Shown one piece after another: positions 33,985-43,244 of a stretch of 64,000 nt of DNA. The position numbers were made by a program, and so were the translations under genes. Source of the DNA: Nitrososphaerota archaeon (lineage in GTDB: Archaea > Thermoproteota > EX4484-205 > JAAOZP01); NCBI GenBank assembly GCA_011605725.1, contig JAAOZP010000004.1, forward strand, positions 1 through 64,000, in the 5' to 3' direction. Every line of letters begins with the position of its first letter. Positions within the stretch are counted from its first letter, which is position 1. The notes beneath the pieces were generated by a model. The model searched no databases, was not told where the DNA came from, and worked only from the letters and a program-made list of their open reading frames with translations.

Positions 33985-35786
33985 GGTTCTTAGACGCAAA
34001 CATTTTCATCTACGCCTATTACAAACCGAAGAGGCAGCTCTCCCAAAAAGAGAAGCATATGAAGGAGTATGCCAAGAAGATAATTAGCAATGTATCTCAA
34101 GGAAAAGAGAAGGTGGCAACCACGGTTGTGCATCTTTCGGAGATTGTGAACATCCTCAAGCACGGCATGACCGTGGATGAATTAGCTAAACTCATCACCG
34201 GCTTATTTATGCTGGACAATGTTGAAATATATGGAGTGTCTAAGGAAGACTATTTTGCCGCGGTTGAGTTGAGTAAGGACTTAAAGATTGAGCGCGCGCG
34301 CGCTATCGTGTCCGTTCTCAGCGGGAACAACTCCATTTCTTGGGCAACCCTGAGTAAGTGGAACAGCACGAGCAAATCTTGGGATTACAACATTAAGGAC
34401 TTGAAGTCGAACATGAAGTCAGCACCCGGGTTAAGCTACATGGAGATCTGGGTGGACAAGCAGGACATAGGGTACACCCCTAATGGAATAAACTTCTTCA
34501 TAGAATCGTATGCTGAGGTTGGGGCTATGCTGGAGACGGAGCTGACTTACGTCATAGGTTCCTCGAAGAAGGGAATTACTTTGGACGGGGAACCGGATGA
34601 CTGGGGCACCATAGCCCCGTTGAAGACATTTCCATCAAAGAGGATAAACCCTCCTGAGCTGGAGGCTTCAAGCGTTTACATTGCAAACGATGATAAGAAT
34701 CTCTACTTCAGGTTTGACACGAGGGGAAAGCCCACCACAACAGTCAACGAAGGAGAATTGTACAGAATTACAGAAAGTTACCTTGACACCGATAACAATG
34801 ATAACACTGGATACATAGGGCGTGGTGGAGCAGAATTCAGAGTCTACGCATCCTTCTTTGTTAACGTGTCGAAATACACTCGCGTGCGCTACGAGAAGTA
34901 CACCGGGACGGGGCGTGATTATAGTTGGCAGGAGATTTCTGAATCATGGAACGCTGGGGACTTCAACAGCATCTTCGAATTCAAAATACCTCTCAGCATG
35001 ATTGGAGTAGAGACCGGTAGAACAATCGGCCTCTACATAGATGCGTTCTTGTGCATTTTTTATCGTAATATTCCCCAGCCCGGTCATTTGACGTATCCTC
35101 CGGATACTACTCCACCAGTCACAGCAATAGCTCTGAGCAAACCTAAGCATCAGGTTGGTTCAACAACCTATGTCTCCGGCTCAACGCTTTTCGAGCTCTC
35201 GGCAAGCGATGCTAGTGGAGTTAAGGAGATAAAGTATAGGGTTGACAATGGTCCATGGAATGCCTACACGGCAGGCTTCACGCTGTCAGGGTTCTCTGAC
35301 GGTTCTCACACGATAAGCTATTATAGTGTCGACAATGCTGGAAACACTGAGACCGAGAAAACCCTTACAATAATGCTGGATAAGACTCCTCCAACGATAG
35401 GCGAAGCATCGCCAACCGGAACCATTGGCTCAACATCAGTAACTTTCACGGTTAAGGTCGAGGACTCCGGCTCAGGAGTTAAGGAGGTTAAGCTAATCGT
35501 CGACGGTGCTTCCCAAGGCTTGATGAGCCAAAGCGGAAACACCTACACTAAAACGCTAAGTCTGTCAGAAGGCTCTCACACCTGGAGCATCGAAGCGGTT
35601 GACAACGTGGGAAACACCGCAACCCGAAACTACTCTCTCACATTCTCCACATGGATGAGCCTACTACCCTACCTTATAGCTGCTACCATAGTAATCGTAA
35701 TCATCATAGCCACCGCAGCAATCATGCTTAGGAGGAGACGCGCACCACTACCACCGCCCCCGCCTCCACCACCTCCTCCACCATAA
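33981..35786 (+). CDS. Chimeric ORF: truncated PIN toxin joined to a cell-surface protein
   Basis: Residues 1-103 are a VapC-type PIN domain (MRFLDANIFIYAYY, TTVVHLSEIVNILK) that stops before the C-terminal acidic residues. The frame then passes through AGCGCGCGCGCGCT (34291-34304, read as ERARA). After that it becomes an unrelated extracellular protein: a CBM9/DOMON-like domain (ITLDGEPDDWG, IANDDKNLYFRFD), two Ig-like repeats (DASGVKEIKYRVDNGPW, DSGSGVKEVKLIVDG), one membrane helix at about 555-580, RRRR, and a proline tail of 11 residues at the end. The surface part has lost its signal peptide, so the product is unlikely to function in either role. Confidence 0.75.
   Translation: MRFLDANIFIYAYYKPKRQLSQKEKHMKEYAKKIISNVSQGKEKVATTVVHLSEIVNILKHGMTVDELAKLITGLFMLDNVEIYGVSKEDYFAAVELSKDLKIERARAIVSVLSGNNSISWATLSKWNSTSKSWDYNIKDLKSNMKSAPGLSYMEIWVDKQDIGYTPNGINFFIESYAEVGAMLETELTYVIGSSKKGITLDGEPDDWGTIAPLKTFPSKRINPPELEASSVYIANDDKNLYFRFDTRGKPTTTVNEGELYRITESYLDTDNNDNTGYIGRGGAEFRVYASFFVNVSKYTRVRYEKYTGTGRDYSWQEISESWNAGDFNSIFEFKIPLSMIGVETGRTIGLYIDAFLCIFYRNIPQPGHLTYPPDTTPPVTAIALSKPKHQVGSTTYVSGSTLFELSASDASGVKEIKYRVDNGPWNAYTAGFTLSGFSDGSHTISYYSVDNAGNTETEKTLTIMLDKTPPTIGEASPTGTIGSTSVTFTVKVEDSGSGVKEVKLIVDGASQGLMSQSGNTYTKTLSLSEGSHTWSIEAVDNVGNTATRNYSLTFSTWMSLLPYLIAATIVIVIIIATAAIMLRRRRAPLPPPPPPPPPPP
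34291..34304. repeat. Palindrome, extended form AGCGCGCGCGCGCT
   Basis: This 14-base version sits exactly at the junction between the PIN domain and the surface-protein sequence, inside one open reading frame. Confidence 0.75.
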
Positions 35787-35985
35787 CAACCCTAACCACT
35801 CCTTCTTTTCTTAAAAAAGTCGAACAAAGCGCCTTCACAGCCCTCGGAACCCCAAGCCTGCCTGCTGCGATTAGAAACAACGCATAAACCATCCCCATCC
35901 CGATTTTAAAAACAATGTTGAAACTCAAGTCTTAAGAACCCGAGTGTAAAGACGGTGGAAAACAACCGGTTGAAAACAGGAAACG

Positions 35986-35993
35986 CATATATA
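35986..35993 (+). promoter_or_regulatory. TATA box of ppsA
   Basis: CATATATA ends 27 bases before the ATG at 36021, the spacing for a nearly leaderless transcript. It supports that start over the ATG at 35999, which is in another frame. Confidence 0.5.
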
Positions 35994-36020
35994 CCACCAT
36001 GCAAACCAACCCCCTAGAAG

Positions 36021-38429
36021 ATGACCCAAGGAGAAAAATCCAAGAAATACGTACTCTGGTTCAACGAAATAGGCATAGAAGACGTACCCCTAGTAGGAGG
36101 AAAATCAGCAAGCCTAGGAGAAATGCTCAGGAAAACAGGCGTACCCGTGCCAAACGGCTTCGCAACCACCGCTGAAGCATACCGCTACTTCATAAAATAC
36201 AACAACCTCGAGAAGAAGATAGCCGACATACTAAGCGAGCTGAAAGACCCCAACGACACCAAAACACTGCAAAACGTAGGAGCAAGAATCAGGAAAACAA
36301 TCATGGAGGCAAAAATGCCCCCGGAAATAGAGGAGGAAATCAAAAAATACTACGCGCAGCTGGAGAAAGAAGTCAACCAGAAAAACCCGTTCGTAGCAGT
36401 AAGATCATCAGCAACAGCCGAAGACCTCCCAGACGCAAGCTTCGCAGGACAACAAGAAACATACCTAAACGTGTCAACACCCGAACAAGTCGTAGACAAG
36501 GTTAAAGAATGCTACTCAAGCCTCTTCACAGACAGAGCAATATTCTACAGAGTCCAAAAAGGATTCGACCACATGAAAGTCGCACTATCCGCAGCAGTCC
36601 AGCTAATGGTCTACTCAAAAGCCTCAGGAGTAATGTTCACCCTCGACGTAAGCAACGGAGACAGAAGCGTAGTAATGATAGAAGCAGGATACGGCCTCGG
36701 CGAATACGTCGTCCAAGGAAAAATCACGCCAGACGACTACTACGTTAGAAAAACCGACCTGCAAATCGTAAAGAAAGTCGTATCAACCAAAAAAGTAATG
36801 CTCGTCAGAAAACCAGGAGGAGGAACAGAAGAAAAAGAAGTCCCGCCAGAACTGCAAGACAAGCAAATACTCACCGACCAACAGATAAAAGAACTAGCAG
36901 CATACGCAATAGAAATCGAAAACCACTATGGTAAACCAATGGACATCGAATGGGCACTAGACGAAAGAGACAACAGACTCTACATACTCCAAGCAAGACC
37001 AGAAACAGTATGGGCACTCAAAAAACCCCAGGAGGAAAAAACAGAAACAGTAGCAGTAACCAAAGAGAAAGAAGTAATATGCCAAGGACTACCAGCATCA
37101 CCAGGACTAGCCGTTGGAAAGGCACATATAATTCTAAGCGTCGATAAATTAGACACATTCAAGCCAGGAGAAATACTAGTAACAATAATGACGGCGCCCG
37201 AGTGGGTTCCGGCCATGCGTAAGGCGGCTGCAATAGTTTGCGATTCAGGCGGCATGACTGCACACGCGGCCATAGTCTCACGAGAACTCGGAATCCCATG
37301 CATCGTCGGAACCGCGTCGAAAGGAAAACCTGCAACCGAAGCAATCAAGGATGGAGAAATCATAACGGTTGACGCGAAGCTGGGAGTCGTATACAGGGGA
37401 GCTTTAGCAGAAGTCGTAGAGAAAAAGGAGGAGAAGAAGGTTGAAGCCGTCGCAGTTGCAGCAGAATCATACCCGGTGACGGGAACAAAGATTTACGTTA
37501 ATCTAGGTGAACCCGAGTTAGCGGAAAAAGTCGCTTCACTACCTGTTGACGGCGTCGGACTAATGAGGCTCGAGTTCACGTACGCTGCCGAAGTAGGCGA
37601 GCACCCGCTACACTTAATCGAAACCGGTCACCCTGAGAAGGTTGTCGACAAGCTTGCCGAGGGGATGAGAAAAGTCTGCGCAGCGTTCTATCCTCGTCCC
37701 GTCGTGGTTCGTCTCGTCGACTTCAAGAGCAGCGAGTATAGAGACTTGAAAGGCGGGGAAAAATATGAGCCTGAGGAGCCCTCTGCGCTATTAGGCTGGA
37801 GAGGAGCATCGAGATATTACGATCCTAAGTATCTGCCTGCCTTCAGGCTTGAGCTCAGAGCTATAAAGAAGGTTCGCGACGAGTATGGGTTGAAGAACCT
37901 GTGGGTCATGATTCCGTTCTGCAGGACGATAAGCGAGATTGAGAAGGTCGTCGCAATCATGAAAGAGGAGGGACTTGAGCGCGGACCAGACTTCAAACTG
38001 TGGGTCATGGCTGAGATACCTTCAAACGTCTTGATAGCTGACAAGTTCAATAGATATATAGATGGGTATTCGATTGGTTCGAATGATTTAACTATGTTAA
38101 TACTTGGTGCAGACAGGGATAATGAGACTGTGGCGAAAATCTTCGACGAGAGGGACCTTGCTGTTAAAAGAGCAATTAAATATTTAATTAAAATAGCGCA
38201 TCGCGACGGCAAGACTGTTTCAATATGTGGACAGGCTCCATCAGTATATCCTGAGTTCACCGAGTTTCTTGTTAGAGCAGGCATTGACTCCGTGTCTATT
38301 AATCCTGATGCTGCAGTGTTCACTAGGAAGCTTGTTGCATCTATTGAGCAGAGGATAATGCTCGAGAAGGCTCTCGGCAAAGTTAAGGTTGACCCTGACT
38401 GGGACCTGCCTGACCCAGACGAAGAGTAA
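36021..38429 (+). CDS. ppsA: Phosphoenolpyruvate synthase
   Basis: This enzyme makes PEP from pyruvate and ATP (forming AMP and phosphate) for gluconeogenesis, or runs in reverse. The N-terminal ATP-grasp part starts VPLVGGKSASLGEML and includes AVRSSATAEDLPDASFAGQQETYLN and GVMFTLD. The phosphohistidine domain has DSGGMTAHAAIVSRELGIP with catalytic His. The C-terminal TIM barrel includes GLMRLEF, SIGSNDLT and the catalytic Cys in SICGQAP. At 802 aa it is full length. The 5' part up to about 37,100 has hardly any T-ending codons, unlike the rest. Two decayed partial copies lie elsewhere in the window. Confidence 0.95.
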   Translation: MTQGEKSKKYVLWFNEIGIEDVPLVGGKSASLGEMLRKTGVPVPNGFATTAEAYRYFIKYNNLEKKIADILSELKDPNDTKTLQNVGARIRKTIMEAKMPPEIEEEIKKYYAQLEKEVNQKNPFVAVRSSATAEDLPDASFAGQQETYLNVSTPEQVVDKVKECYSSLFTDRAIFYRVQKGFDHMKVALSAAVQLMVYSKASGVMFTLDVSNGDRSVVMIEAGYGLGEYVVQGKITPDDYYVRKTDLQIVKKVVSTKKVMLVRKPGGGTEEKEVPPELQDKQILTDQQIKELAAYAIEIENHYGKPMDIEWALDERDNRLYILQARPETVWALKKPQEEKTETVAVTKEKEVICQGLPASPGLAVGKAHIILSVDKLDTFKPGEILVTIMTAPEWVPAMRKAAAIVCDSGGMTAHAAIVSRELGIPCIVGTASKGKPATEAIKDGEIITVDAKLGVVYRGALAEVVEKKEEKKVEAVAVAAESYPVTGTKIYVNLGEPELAEKVASLPVDGVGLMRLEFTYAAEVGEHPLHLIETGHPEKVVDKLAEGMRKVCAAFYPRPVVVRLVDFKSSEYRDLKGGEKYEPEEPSALLGWRGASRYYDPKYLPAFRLELRAIKKVRDEYGLKNLWVMIPFCRTISEIEKVVAIMKEEGLERGPDFKLWVMAEIPSNVLIADKFNRYIDGYSIGSNDLTMLILGADRDNETVAKIFDERDLAVKRAIKYLIKIAHRDGKTVSICGQAPSVYPEFTEFLVRAGIDSVSINPDAAVFTRKLVASIEQRIMLEKALGKVKVDPDWDLPDPDEE

Positions 38430-38896
38430 GGTTTCTAGTTCCCTTTTCTAACTTTTGTATTTTTCACTGTCCCCTTATTGTTAAAACTGATTAGCGCGCG
38501 CTAAGCTGATTAGTTTGAATATAAAAAGCTGGGGTAAGCACGTGTCAAAGGCGCGTTATCTTTACATACATTGAGCTTTTCCGGATTTTCGGATAAAAAT
38601 GTTAACTACTGTCTAAATCTATTTCATGAGAACCAAGTTAGCCCTAAAGATATGTGTTCACTAATCAGAAAGAATCTTACTCTTTAACTCCCTTCTAAAT
38701 CTTTTATACTTCAATAATTAATTGAAGTTGATTAACTGGAATAGCGTGTGCTGGTTCTGATGGATTAACATACTCTTCCAATTTGGAAGATTCCTTCTTC
38801 AAGTCCAAAGCATCCATTTCAGACCAGTAGTTTATTAAAAAAGTATACAGGACAATGTTTATATGATCCCATCCTACGTTTAATGATTTAGCCACA
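38430..38896. other. Gap with perfect palindrome, a variant palindrome and a doubtful ORF
   Basis: The 467-base gap after ppsA holds TTAGCGCGCGCTAA (38491-38504) and AGCGTGTGCT (38743-38752). A minus-strand frame (38704-38895, 63 aa) runs through the variant near its 3' end and has no family I recognise; it may be a truncated gene. A TATA-like TTTATATGA (38857-38865) serves the plus-strand gene at 38897. Confidence 0.4.
38493..38502. repeat. Palindrome AGCGCGCGCT, 64 bases after ppsA
   Basis: Perfect copy; with flanks the palindrome extends to 14 bases (TTAGCGCGCGCTAA). CTGATTAG occurs just before it and again 5 bases after it. Confidence 0.75.
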
Positions 38897-39666
38897 ATGC
38901 TTATTAAACTCAGTGTTTCAGATGTTCAAGATCTCGCTGAAATCTTGTTTGAGAAGTGTATTAGGCCTGAAAGTAGCATGCACGCAGAAATAGACGTCTT
39001 CTTGAAAGATTTGATATTGATCGATCTCTAGCTTCAACACCTTATAGTAGTGCTGCAAAGAACCGTTTTCGCGAATTAATCAAGAATATTAACGGTACTG
39101 ACAAGTTCATTAAGGTCGTATCATATTTGATTGAAACCAAGATCTCTCCTCAGGATACAGAAACCATAAGCGATCTTAGTCGGATCTTTGCCCCCTACGG
39201 TATTACTATTTCTGCTTCTGATAACAATTTGACCCTGCAATCGACATTAATGATTTCACAGAAGCTTCTAGAAGAAGAGCGTTATTGGTTAGAAGAAAAT
39301 GCGCCTGAAAAAACAATTACTCATCTTCGGCAAGCTCACGAAAAGTTAGGCCGAGGAGAATGGGCAGAGACGCTGTCTGCCTGTCGTAACGCATTGGAAT
39401 CTTTAACAAAGAGCGGGTCCTTTACAGGATTTATTAATGAACTTGTTGAAAAAGAAATCATAGCGAAGGGGGAGGAACAGAGGATGAAAGATGCTGAGTT
39501 ACTTAAAACCATATACGGATTCTGCTCTACAATCGGGTCACATGCGGCAGGTCAGGTGTTGGCAAATGAACAGAGGGCAAGAATGGGCTTGTTGATAACA
39601 GAGGCGGCAATCTATTTTTTATGTAGGCAGATGGAGGAAGCTAGAAGTAAAGGGATTTGTAGATGA
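38897..39666 (+). pseudogene. Frameshifted gene with a HEPN-like C-terminal region
   Basis: The first frame, ATG 38897, reads MLIKLSVSDVQDLAEILFEK and stops at TAG 39029. A second frame continues as RFDIDRSLAST then YSSAAKNRFRELIKNI, flowing straight into the open frame seen from 39127 to 39666. A one-base shift near 38977-39010 therefore splits one gene of about 256 codons. The C-terminal part (YWLEENAPEKTITHLRQAHEKL, SACRNALESL, IGSHAAG) is helical and resembles HEPN-type domains found with abortive-infection proteins. It lies at the left edge of the defence operon, on the opposite strand. A sequencing error or true decay are both possible. Confidence 0.5.
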
Positions 39667-39714
39667 ATAATGCTAATTTCGAGCGTTTGTTGCTGAAAAC
39701 GGTAACGTGCTACG

Positions 39715-40356
39715 CTATATGTAGTACCTAATATCTTTTACAACTTCATCCGATTGAAGACCTGCTTTGAGTATTTCAATTATGTTCGAGGCATACTTTA
39801 CTGTAACAGGCTCTCTGAGCATTAAATTGGTGTTATTCCAATCCATCTTAGTTAAAGCGAATATTTCTTTTCCTAATTTCTCAATTTCTGTTTTTCCATA
39901 ATCCATATGAAATTCTAATGGCTTCGGAATTCCGATACCTGGATAGGTTTTAAACGATTTAACGTACCCAGTCGTATATAACAGCCCTTTGGTGGCATCA
40001 ATCCTATAAAAAGTTCCTCTTGAAGGAGGCATTTTTCCATCTCCGAAAAACCTTAGAGATGGATTTTCAATGATGTTTACTAAGTCATAGGTAATGTCAA
40101 ATTTTGATAACACTTCTTCCACCCCTTCCTTTTCAGAGGGATTAAAGAAAGTTGTTTTATGCAACACTATTTTTTCAGGAGGATTGCCTATTTTTTGCCG
40201 GTATTCCTCGATCAATTTTTCAATTAAAACTGAAATCTTTTCCCTATTGAGATGATAGCTCCCATCAGTTTCTAATGTGAAATCTTTCCCAAACGCTTCA
40301 CTTGTAATTGAAACTACTGACACATGCTCTCCGTACTCGTTAAAGATTTCTGCCAA
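39715..40356 (-). CDS. Short prokaryotic Argonaute, PIWI C-terminal part (downstream of frameshift)
   Basis: This frame holds the C-terminal PIWI domain: EIFNEYGEHVSVVSI, the KIVLHKTTFFNPSEKEG strand, RGTFYRIDA, TTGYVKSFKTYPGIGIPKPL, the diagnostic LTKMDWNNTN, EPVTVKYASNI and a terminal DIRYYI. In active Argonautes the HKTT region carries an Asp of the DEDX tetrad; here it does not, so nucleic acid cleavage is not expected. The sequence is in the -1 frame relative to the upstream half, and the ATG-like start at 40356 is not a natural domain start. Joining at the A5 run (40388-40392) gives about 457 aa. Confidence 0.75.
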   Translation of the reverse strand: MAEIFNEYGEHVSVVSITSEAFGKDFTLETDGSYHLNREKISVLIEKLIEEYRQKIGNPPEKIVLHKTTFFNPSEKEGVEEVLSKFDITYDLVNIIENPSLRFFGDGKMPPSRGTFYRIDATKGLLYTTGYVKSFKTYPGIGIPKPLEFHMDYGKTEIEKLGKEIFALTKMDWNNTNLMLREPVTVKYASNIIEILKAGLQSDEVVKDIRYYI

Positions 40357-41087
40357 GCCGGATAAAACAGTTTGTCCGCTTTGAAGCTTTTTATGCCATA
40401 GGCTATGCCTATGAATGATTCAGTGTCTGTGAACTCCTTCAGCATCCAAGGTACTCCACCAGCCTTAACGTATAGACCAAGAGAGAGATTCCACATGTTT
40501 TCACAGACATATTTAGAAGCGAGTGCCTTCTCAGTAAGTATTTGACTTGCTATCCCTCTTTTGACCGCTAGCGCTTTAATCGATCTCCGTAAATTATATG
40601 ATAGTTGAGGATTATCATATTTCTCTAGCTCTTTGGGAATCTGAACTACCAGTACTTCATATTTTCCACGCATTTTATCATGAAATTCTTGGATTTTGTC
40701 ATCGTATAATTGAACAATTTCTTTAAACATATCCTTGGCCCACAACATCTTTGAAACATCGGAATCAGTTATCTTAATAGCTTCCCCTTCAGAAGGTATT
40801 CTTATAGGTACTTTATAGATTGTCTGAAAGCCTTTATATTTGATATCTCCAACTTTCTGCTCCGAGAAAGTATAATTAAGCTTCTCTAGAAAACTAATGA
40901 TCTTTGCAGGTTCTTTACATATTAACCCGAGCCGGATTTCTGGAAAGCTTCTCCTTCCTGAGTTAAAGTCTAGAGGTCCATGAAGGGATAGACCAACTTT
41001 AGGATCGATTATTGTTTCTTGGATTCCTAATCTAAATCTTAATTCAGGCTCAGTCCATACTACAGCTCTATCTACCATAGAAATCAC
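40314..41087 (-). CDS. Short prokaryotic Argonaute, MID and start of PIWI (upstream of frameshift)
   Basis: The frame starts at GTG 41087 (or ATG 41078), overlapping the preceding gene by 20 bases. It contains a MID domain (YEVLVVQIPKEL, LRRSIKALAVKRGIASQIL, LGLYVKAGGVPWML) for guide 5'-end binding, and enters PIWI at ESFIGIAYGIKS, where catalytic Argonautes have Asp (GIDV); here it is Ala. After that the frame is nonsense (KADKLFYPAWQK) to a TAG at 40314. No N-terminal or PAZ domains are present, which defines the short pAgo class. Its role would be guide-directed sensing that triggers an associated effector, here probably the membrane protein three genes up the operon. Confidence 0.78.
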   Translation of the reverse strand: MISMVDRAVVWTEPELRFRLGIQETIIDPKVGLSLHGPLDFNSGRRSFPEIRLGLICKEPAKIISFLEKLNYTFSEQKVGDIKYKGFQTIYKVPIRIPSEGEAIKITDSDVSKMLWAKDMFKEIVQLYDDKIQEFHDKMRGKYEVLVVQIPKELEKYDNPQLSYNLRRSIKALAVKRGIASQILTEKALASKYVCENMWNLSLGLYVKAGGVPWMLKEFTDTESFIGIAYGIKSFKADKLFYPAWQKSLTSTESMCQ

Positions 41088-41874
41088 TCTCCACCTCCTC
41101 CATTTTAGTGAATTCAGTACTGAAAACTAATCCTTCTCTCAAATTTCCAACCGGAATACTAATTTCCTCTTTTCCGTTACTTAAAAGTTTGACGATAGCG
41201 TTTAAAACGTTTCTCTTTTCAGGATTTCGTTTCAAGGCAATTTTACGAAAATCAAAGTAGAAATCTTTGGATCTAATTAAAGCAGGCCCAGCTTCTAAGT
41301 AAGCATTCTTGCTATTGCATACCATGTCTTGGGCTTCTAATACCGCTTTAAGAGGTAGAATCGGTTTCACTTTTGGAAGCAAAGTAAGTGCAATCCTGCT
41401 CCCCAAAAATTCCAGCCAGTAACTAAATCCTTCAAAAACGATGAGTCTTTCTCCAGAACTATTATAAATTTCATGGACTAATTCAGTATCTTCAAATCGT
41501 GTTGGTTCTAGGATAAAAGCTTGTTTTAAAAGCTTATTCATCCTTCGAGGTTGCCAAACAGAAACAGAATTATGTTTTACAAAATAAAAATGAAGCGCCT
41601 TATAAAAAATTGGTCGGATAATTTCCCAGTTGTTAACAGGATTTAAAGTAATTGATGAAGTATAAGCTGTCGTAAAGCCGTGTTCTCTAAGCTTCGTACT
41701 AACAGCTTCTTCATCTCCGATGAAGTATAACCTTCCACTGTGTAAATAATAGCAAGCATCATGAATAGGTCCAAGTATTTTATTCAACTGAGTGAATTGA
41801 ATGTTTATATCTATAACCTTGAAATCTTGTGGATGTTTTTTTAACATAAGCGAGTTAAGCATTAGCTCAACCAC
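41068..41874 (-). CDS. Argonaute-associated protein (Aga1-like, N-terminal-Ago-like)
   Basis: A 268-aa protein directly before the short Argonaute, overlapping it by 20 bases and starting at GTG 41874, 2 bases after the preceding stop. It is beta-rich with short helices (FKVIDINIQFTQLNKILG, RLYFIGDEEAV, GERLIVFEGFSYWLE). I recognise no Pfam family, but size and position match Aga1 of the Sulfolobus short-Argonaute system, which is reported to resemble the N-terminal half of long Argonautes and to form a complex with the MID-PIWI protein. The assignment rests on gene order and size, so it needs structure prediction. Confidence 0.55.
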   Translation of the reverse strand: MVELMLNSLMLKKHPQDFKVIDINIQFTQLNKILGPIHDACYYLHSGRLYFIGDEEAVSTKLREHGFTTAYTSSITLNPVNNWEIIRPIFYKALHFYFVKHNSVSVWQPRRMNKLLKQAFILEPTRFEDTELVHEIYNSSGERLIVFEGFSYWLEFLGSRIALTLLPKVKPILPLKAVLEAQDMVCNSKNAYLEAGPALIRSKDFYFDFRKIALKRNPEKRNVLNAIVKLLSNGKEEISIPVGNLREGLVFSTEFTKMEEVESDFYGR

Positions 41875-41876
41875 TT

Positions 41877-43244
41877 CTAATCACCATCTTCCGCTGAAAG
41901 AAGCTTTTTAACTAAATAACCAAGTAATGGCATGAACTTGAATAGCTCCAAAATACTGACTTCTCCTCCTTTCCGTAAAAAATATAAAATTCGTACGAGC
42001 CATATCCAAAGCCATATTGAAATCCCCGGTATCCAACATTCTATAATAACTTTTATTACGATTTTAATCGGATCCTGTACGAGTTCTTGAATGAGGGCAA
42101 TAACAGTTCTGTAGTCTAAAGCTAAAATCTTTAATACTATTTCTGGAAAAAAGATGAAAGTGAAAAAGCTCGTTATGCTTGTCATCAAAAGTATTATTTG
42201 ATATTCTTTTCTTCTCACCCCTAAATAACCTTTCTTTGACGCATTAAACACTTCTTTCATTCTTAAGAACTCGTCCTTATTCAGCATAATGGCAGAAGAG
42301 CGATTGTGAATATCCAGAGCCTTAAAAGCAAGGGCATGAAACTTCGGATTTATCCTAGGTAGTTCTCCTAACTCTGGAATTTGTTTGATACTTATACCTT
42401 TGTTTTCAACGCTTATATGTCCGGCCCAGGTTTTTCCTTCTTTTACTTTGGCATCTATAATTGATTTTATTGCTTCTTGAGGGTAAGTACTGTTCATTAA
42501 GCTTATTATTTCTCTAAGTCCTCTTTCTAAGGAAGGGCTAAGTGAATTTTTGAATTCTTCTTCTAGTCTTCTTTCTAGTTCTCTAATAAATATTATGGCA
42601 AATTTTTTATTCTTAAAAATTATACAGAGTTTAGCTAAAGTTTCGTCGGATATCCCATCTATATGCTGTATTATTTCCTGAAGGACATTTTCTTCTAACT
42701 CTAAATCCGTCTTTTTAACATCTAAACCATATAAACAATCGATTGCTTTTTCATAATCCCGATTTTTAGTAAACTCTTTATATTTTTCCATTATCCATGA
42801 TAGGGCTGCTTGGATGATCTCGTTAAATTCGTTAATGTTCGAAAGTGATCTCAAGACTAAACTTGCAAATTCGTGGTTATTTAGCCAGTTTCTTTTCTCT
42901 GCTTCACTCAAAATCAAATTTAAACTACTTAATAGCATATTTGAAACCTTTCTTTTTTTATAAAATACCTCGGTTGCAAAACATAATCCTAAAATAAATT
43001 CCGTATTAAGGAGCGAACTTAGTTTTCTGTCTTTAATCTTCTCGAGATCTTCCTTTAATAAAATTTCAAGTTTTCTCAAATCTTCATTACTTAGAGTTTT
43101 TAGGTGGACTGCTATCCAAGAAATAGAGTAAAGATTTTTATCGGCATAAGCCCATTCAAACTCTAGGCGTAACTGGTTCTCTAAAGCCCGGTATATCGGA
43201 TTTTTCATTTCAGAGAATTTTAGACCTGATTCATTTTCCATCAT
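41877..43244 (-). CDS. Membrane effector candidate of the Argonaute module (Aga2-like)
   Basis: A 455-aa protein. Residues 1-340 are helical and strongly charged with no motif I recognise (for example NEDLRKLEILLKEDLEKIKD). Two hydrophobic segments follow: about 348-375 (ILLMTSITSFFTFIFFPEIV) and about 400-430 (CWIPGISIWLWIWLVRILYF), then a short basic tail. A soluble helical body with a C-terminal hairpin in the membrane fits an abortive-infection effector such as Aga2, which permeabilises the cell membrane when the Argonaute senses invader nucleic acid. Its ATG overlaps the hsdS stop by 4 bases, so it is translated in line with the restriction genes. Confidence 0.6.
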   Translation of the reverse strand: MMENESGLKFSEMKNPIYRALENQLRLEFEWAYADKNLYSISWIAVHLKTLSNEDLRKLEILLKEDLEKIKDRKLSSLLNTEFILGLCFATEVFYKKRKVSNMLLSSLNLILSEAEKRNWLNNHEFASLVLRSLSNINEFNEIIQAALSWIMEKYKEFTKNRDYEKAIDCLYGLDVKKTDLELEENVLQEIIQHIDGISDETLAKLCIIFKNKKFAIIFIRELERRLEEEFKNSLSPSLERGLREIISLMNSTYPQEAIKSIIDAKVKEGKTWAGHISVENKGISIKQIPELGELPRINPKFHALAFKALDIHNRSSAIMLNKDEFLRMKEVFNASKKGYLGVRRKEYQIILLMTSITSFFTFIFFPEIVLKILALDYRTVIALIQELVQDPIKIVIKVIIECWIPGISIWLWIWLVRILYFLRKGGEVSILELFKFMPLLGYLVKKLLSAEDGD

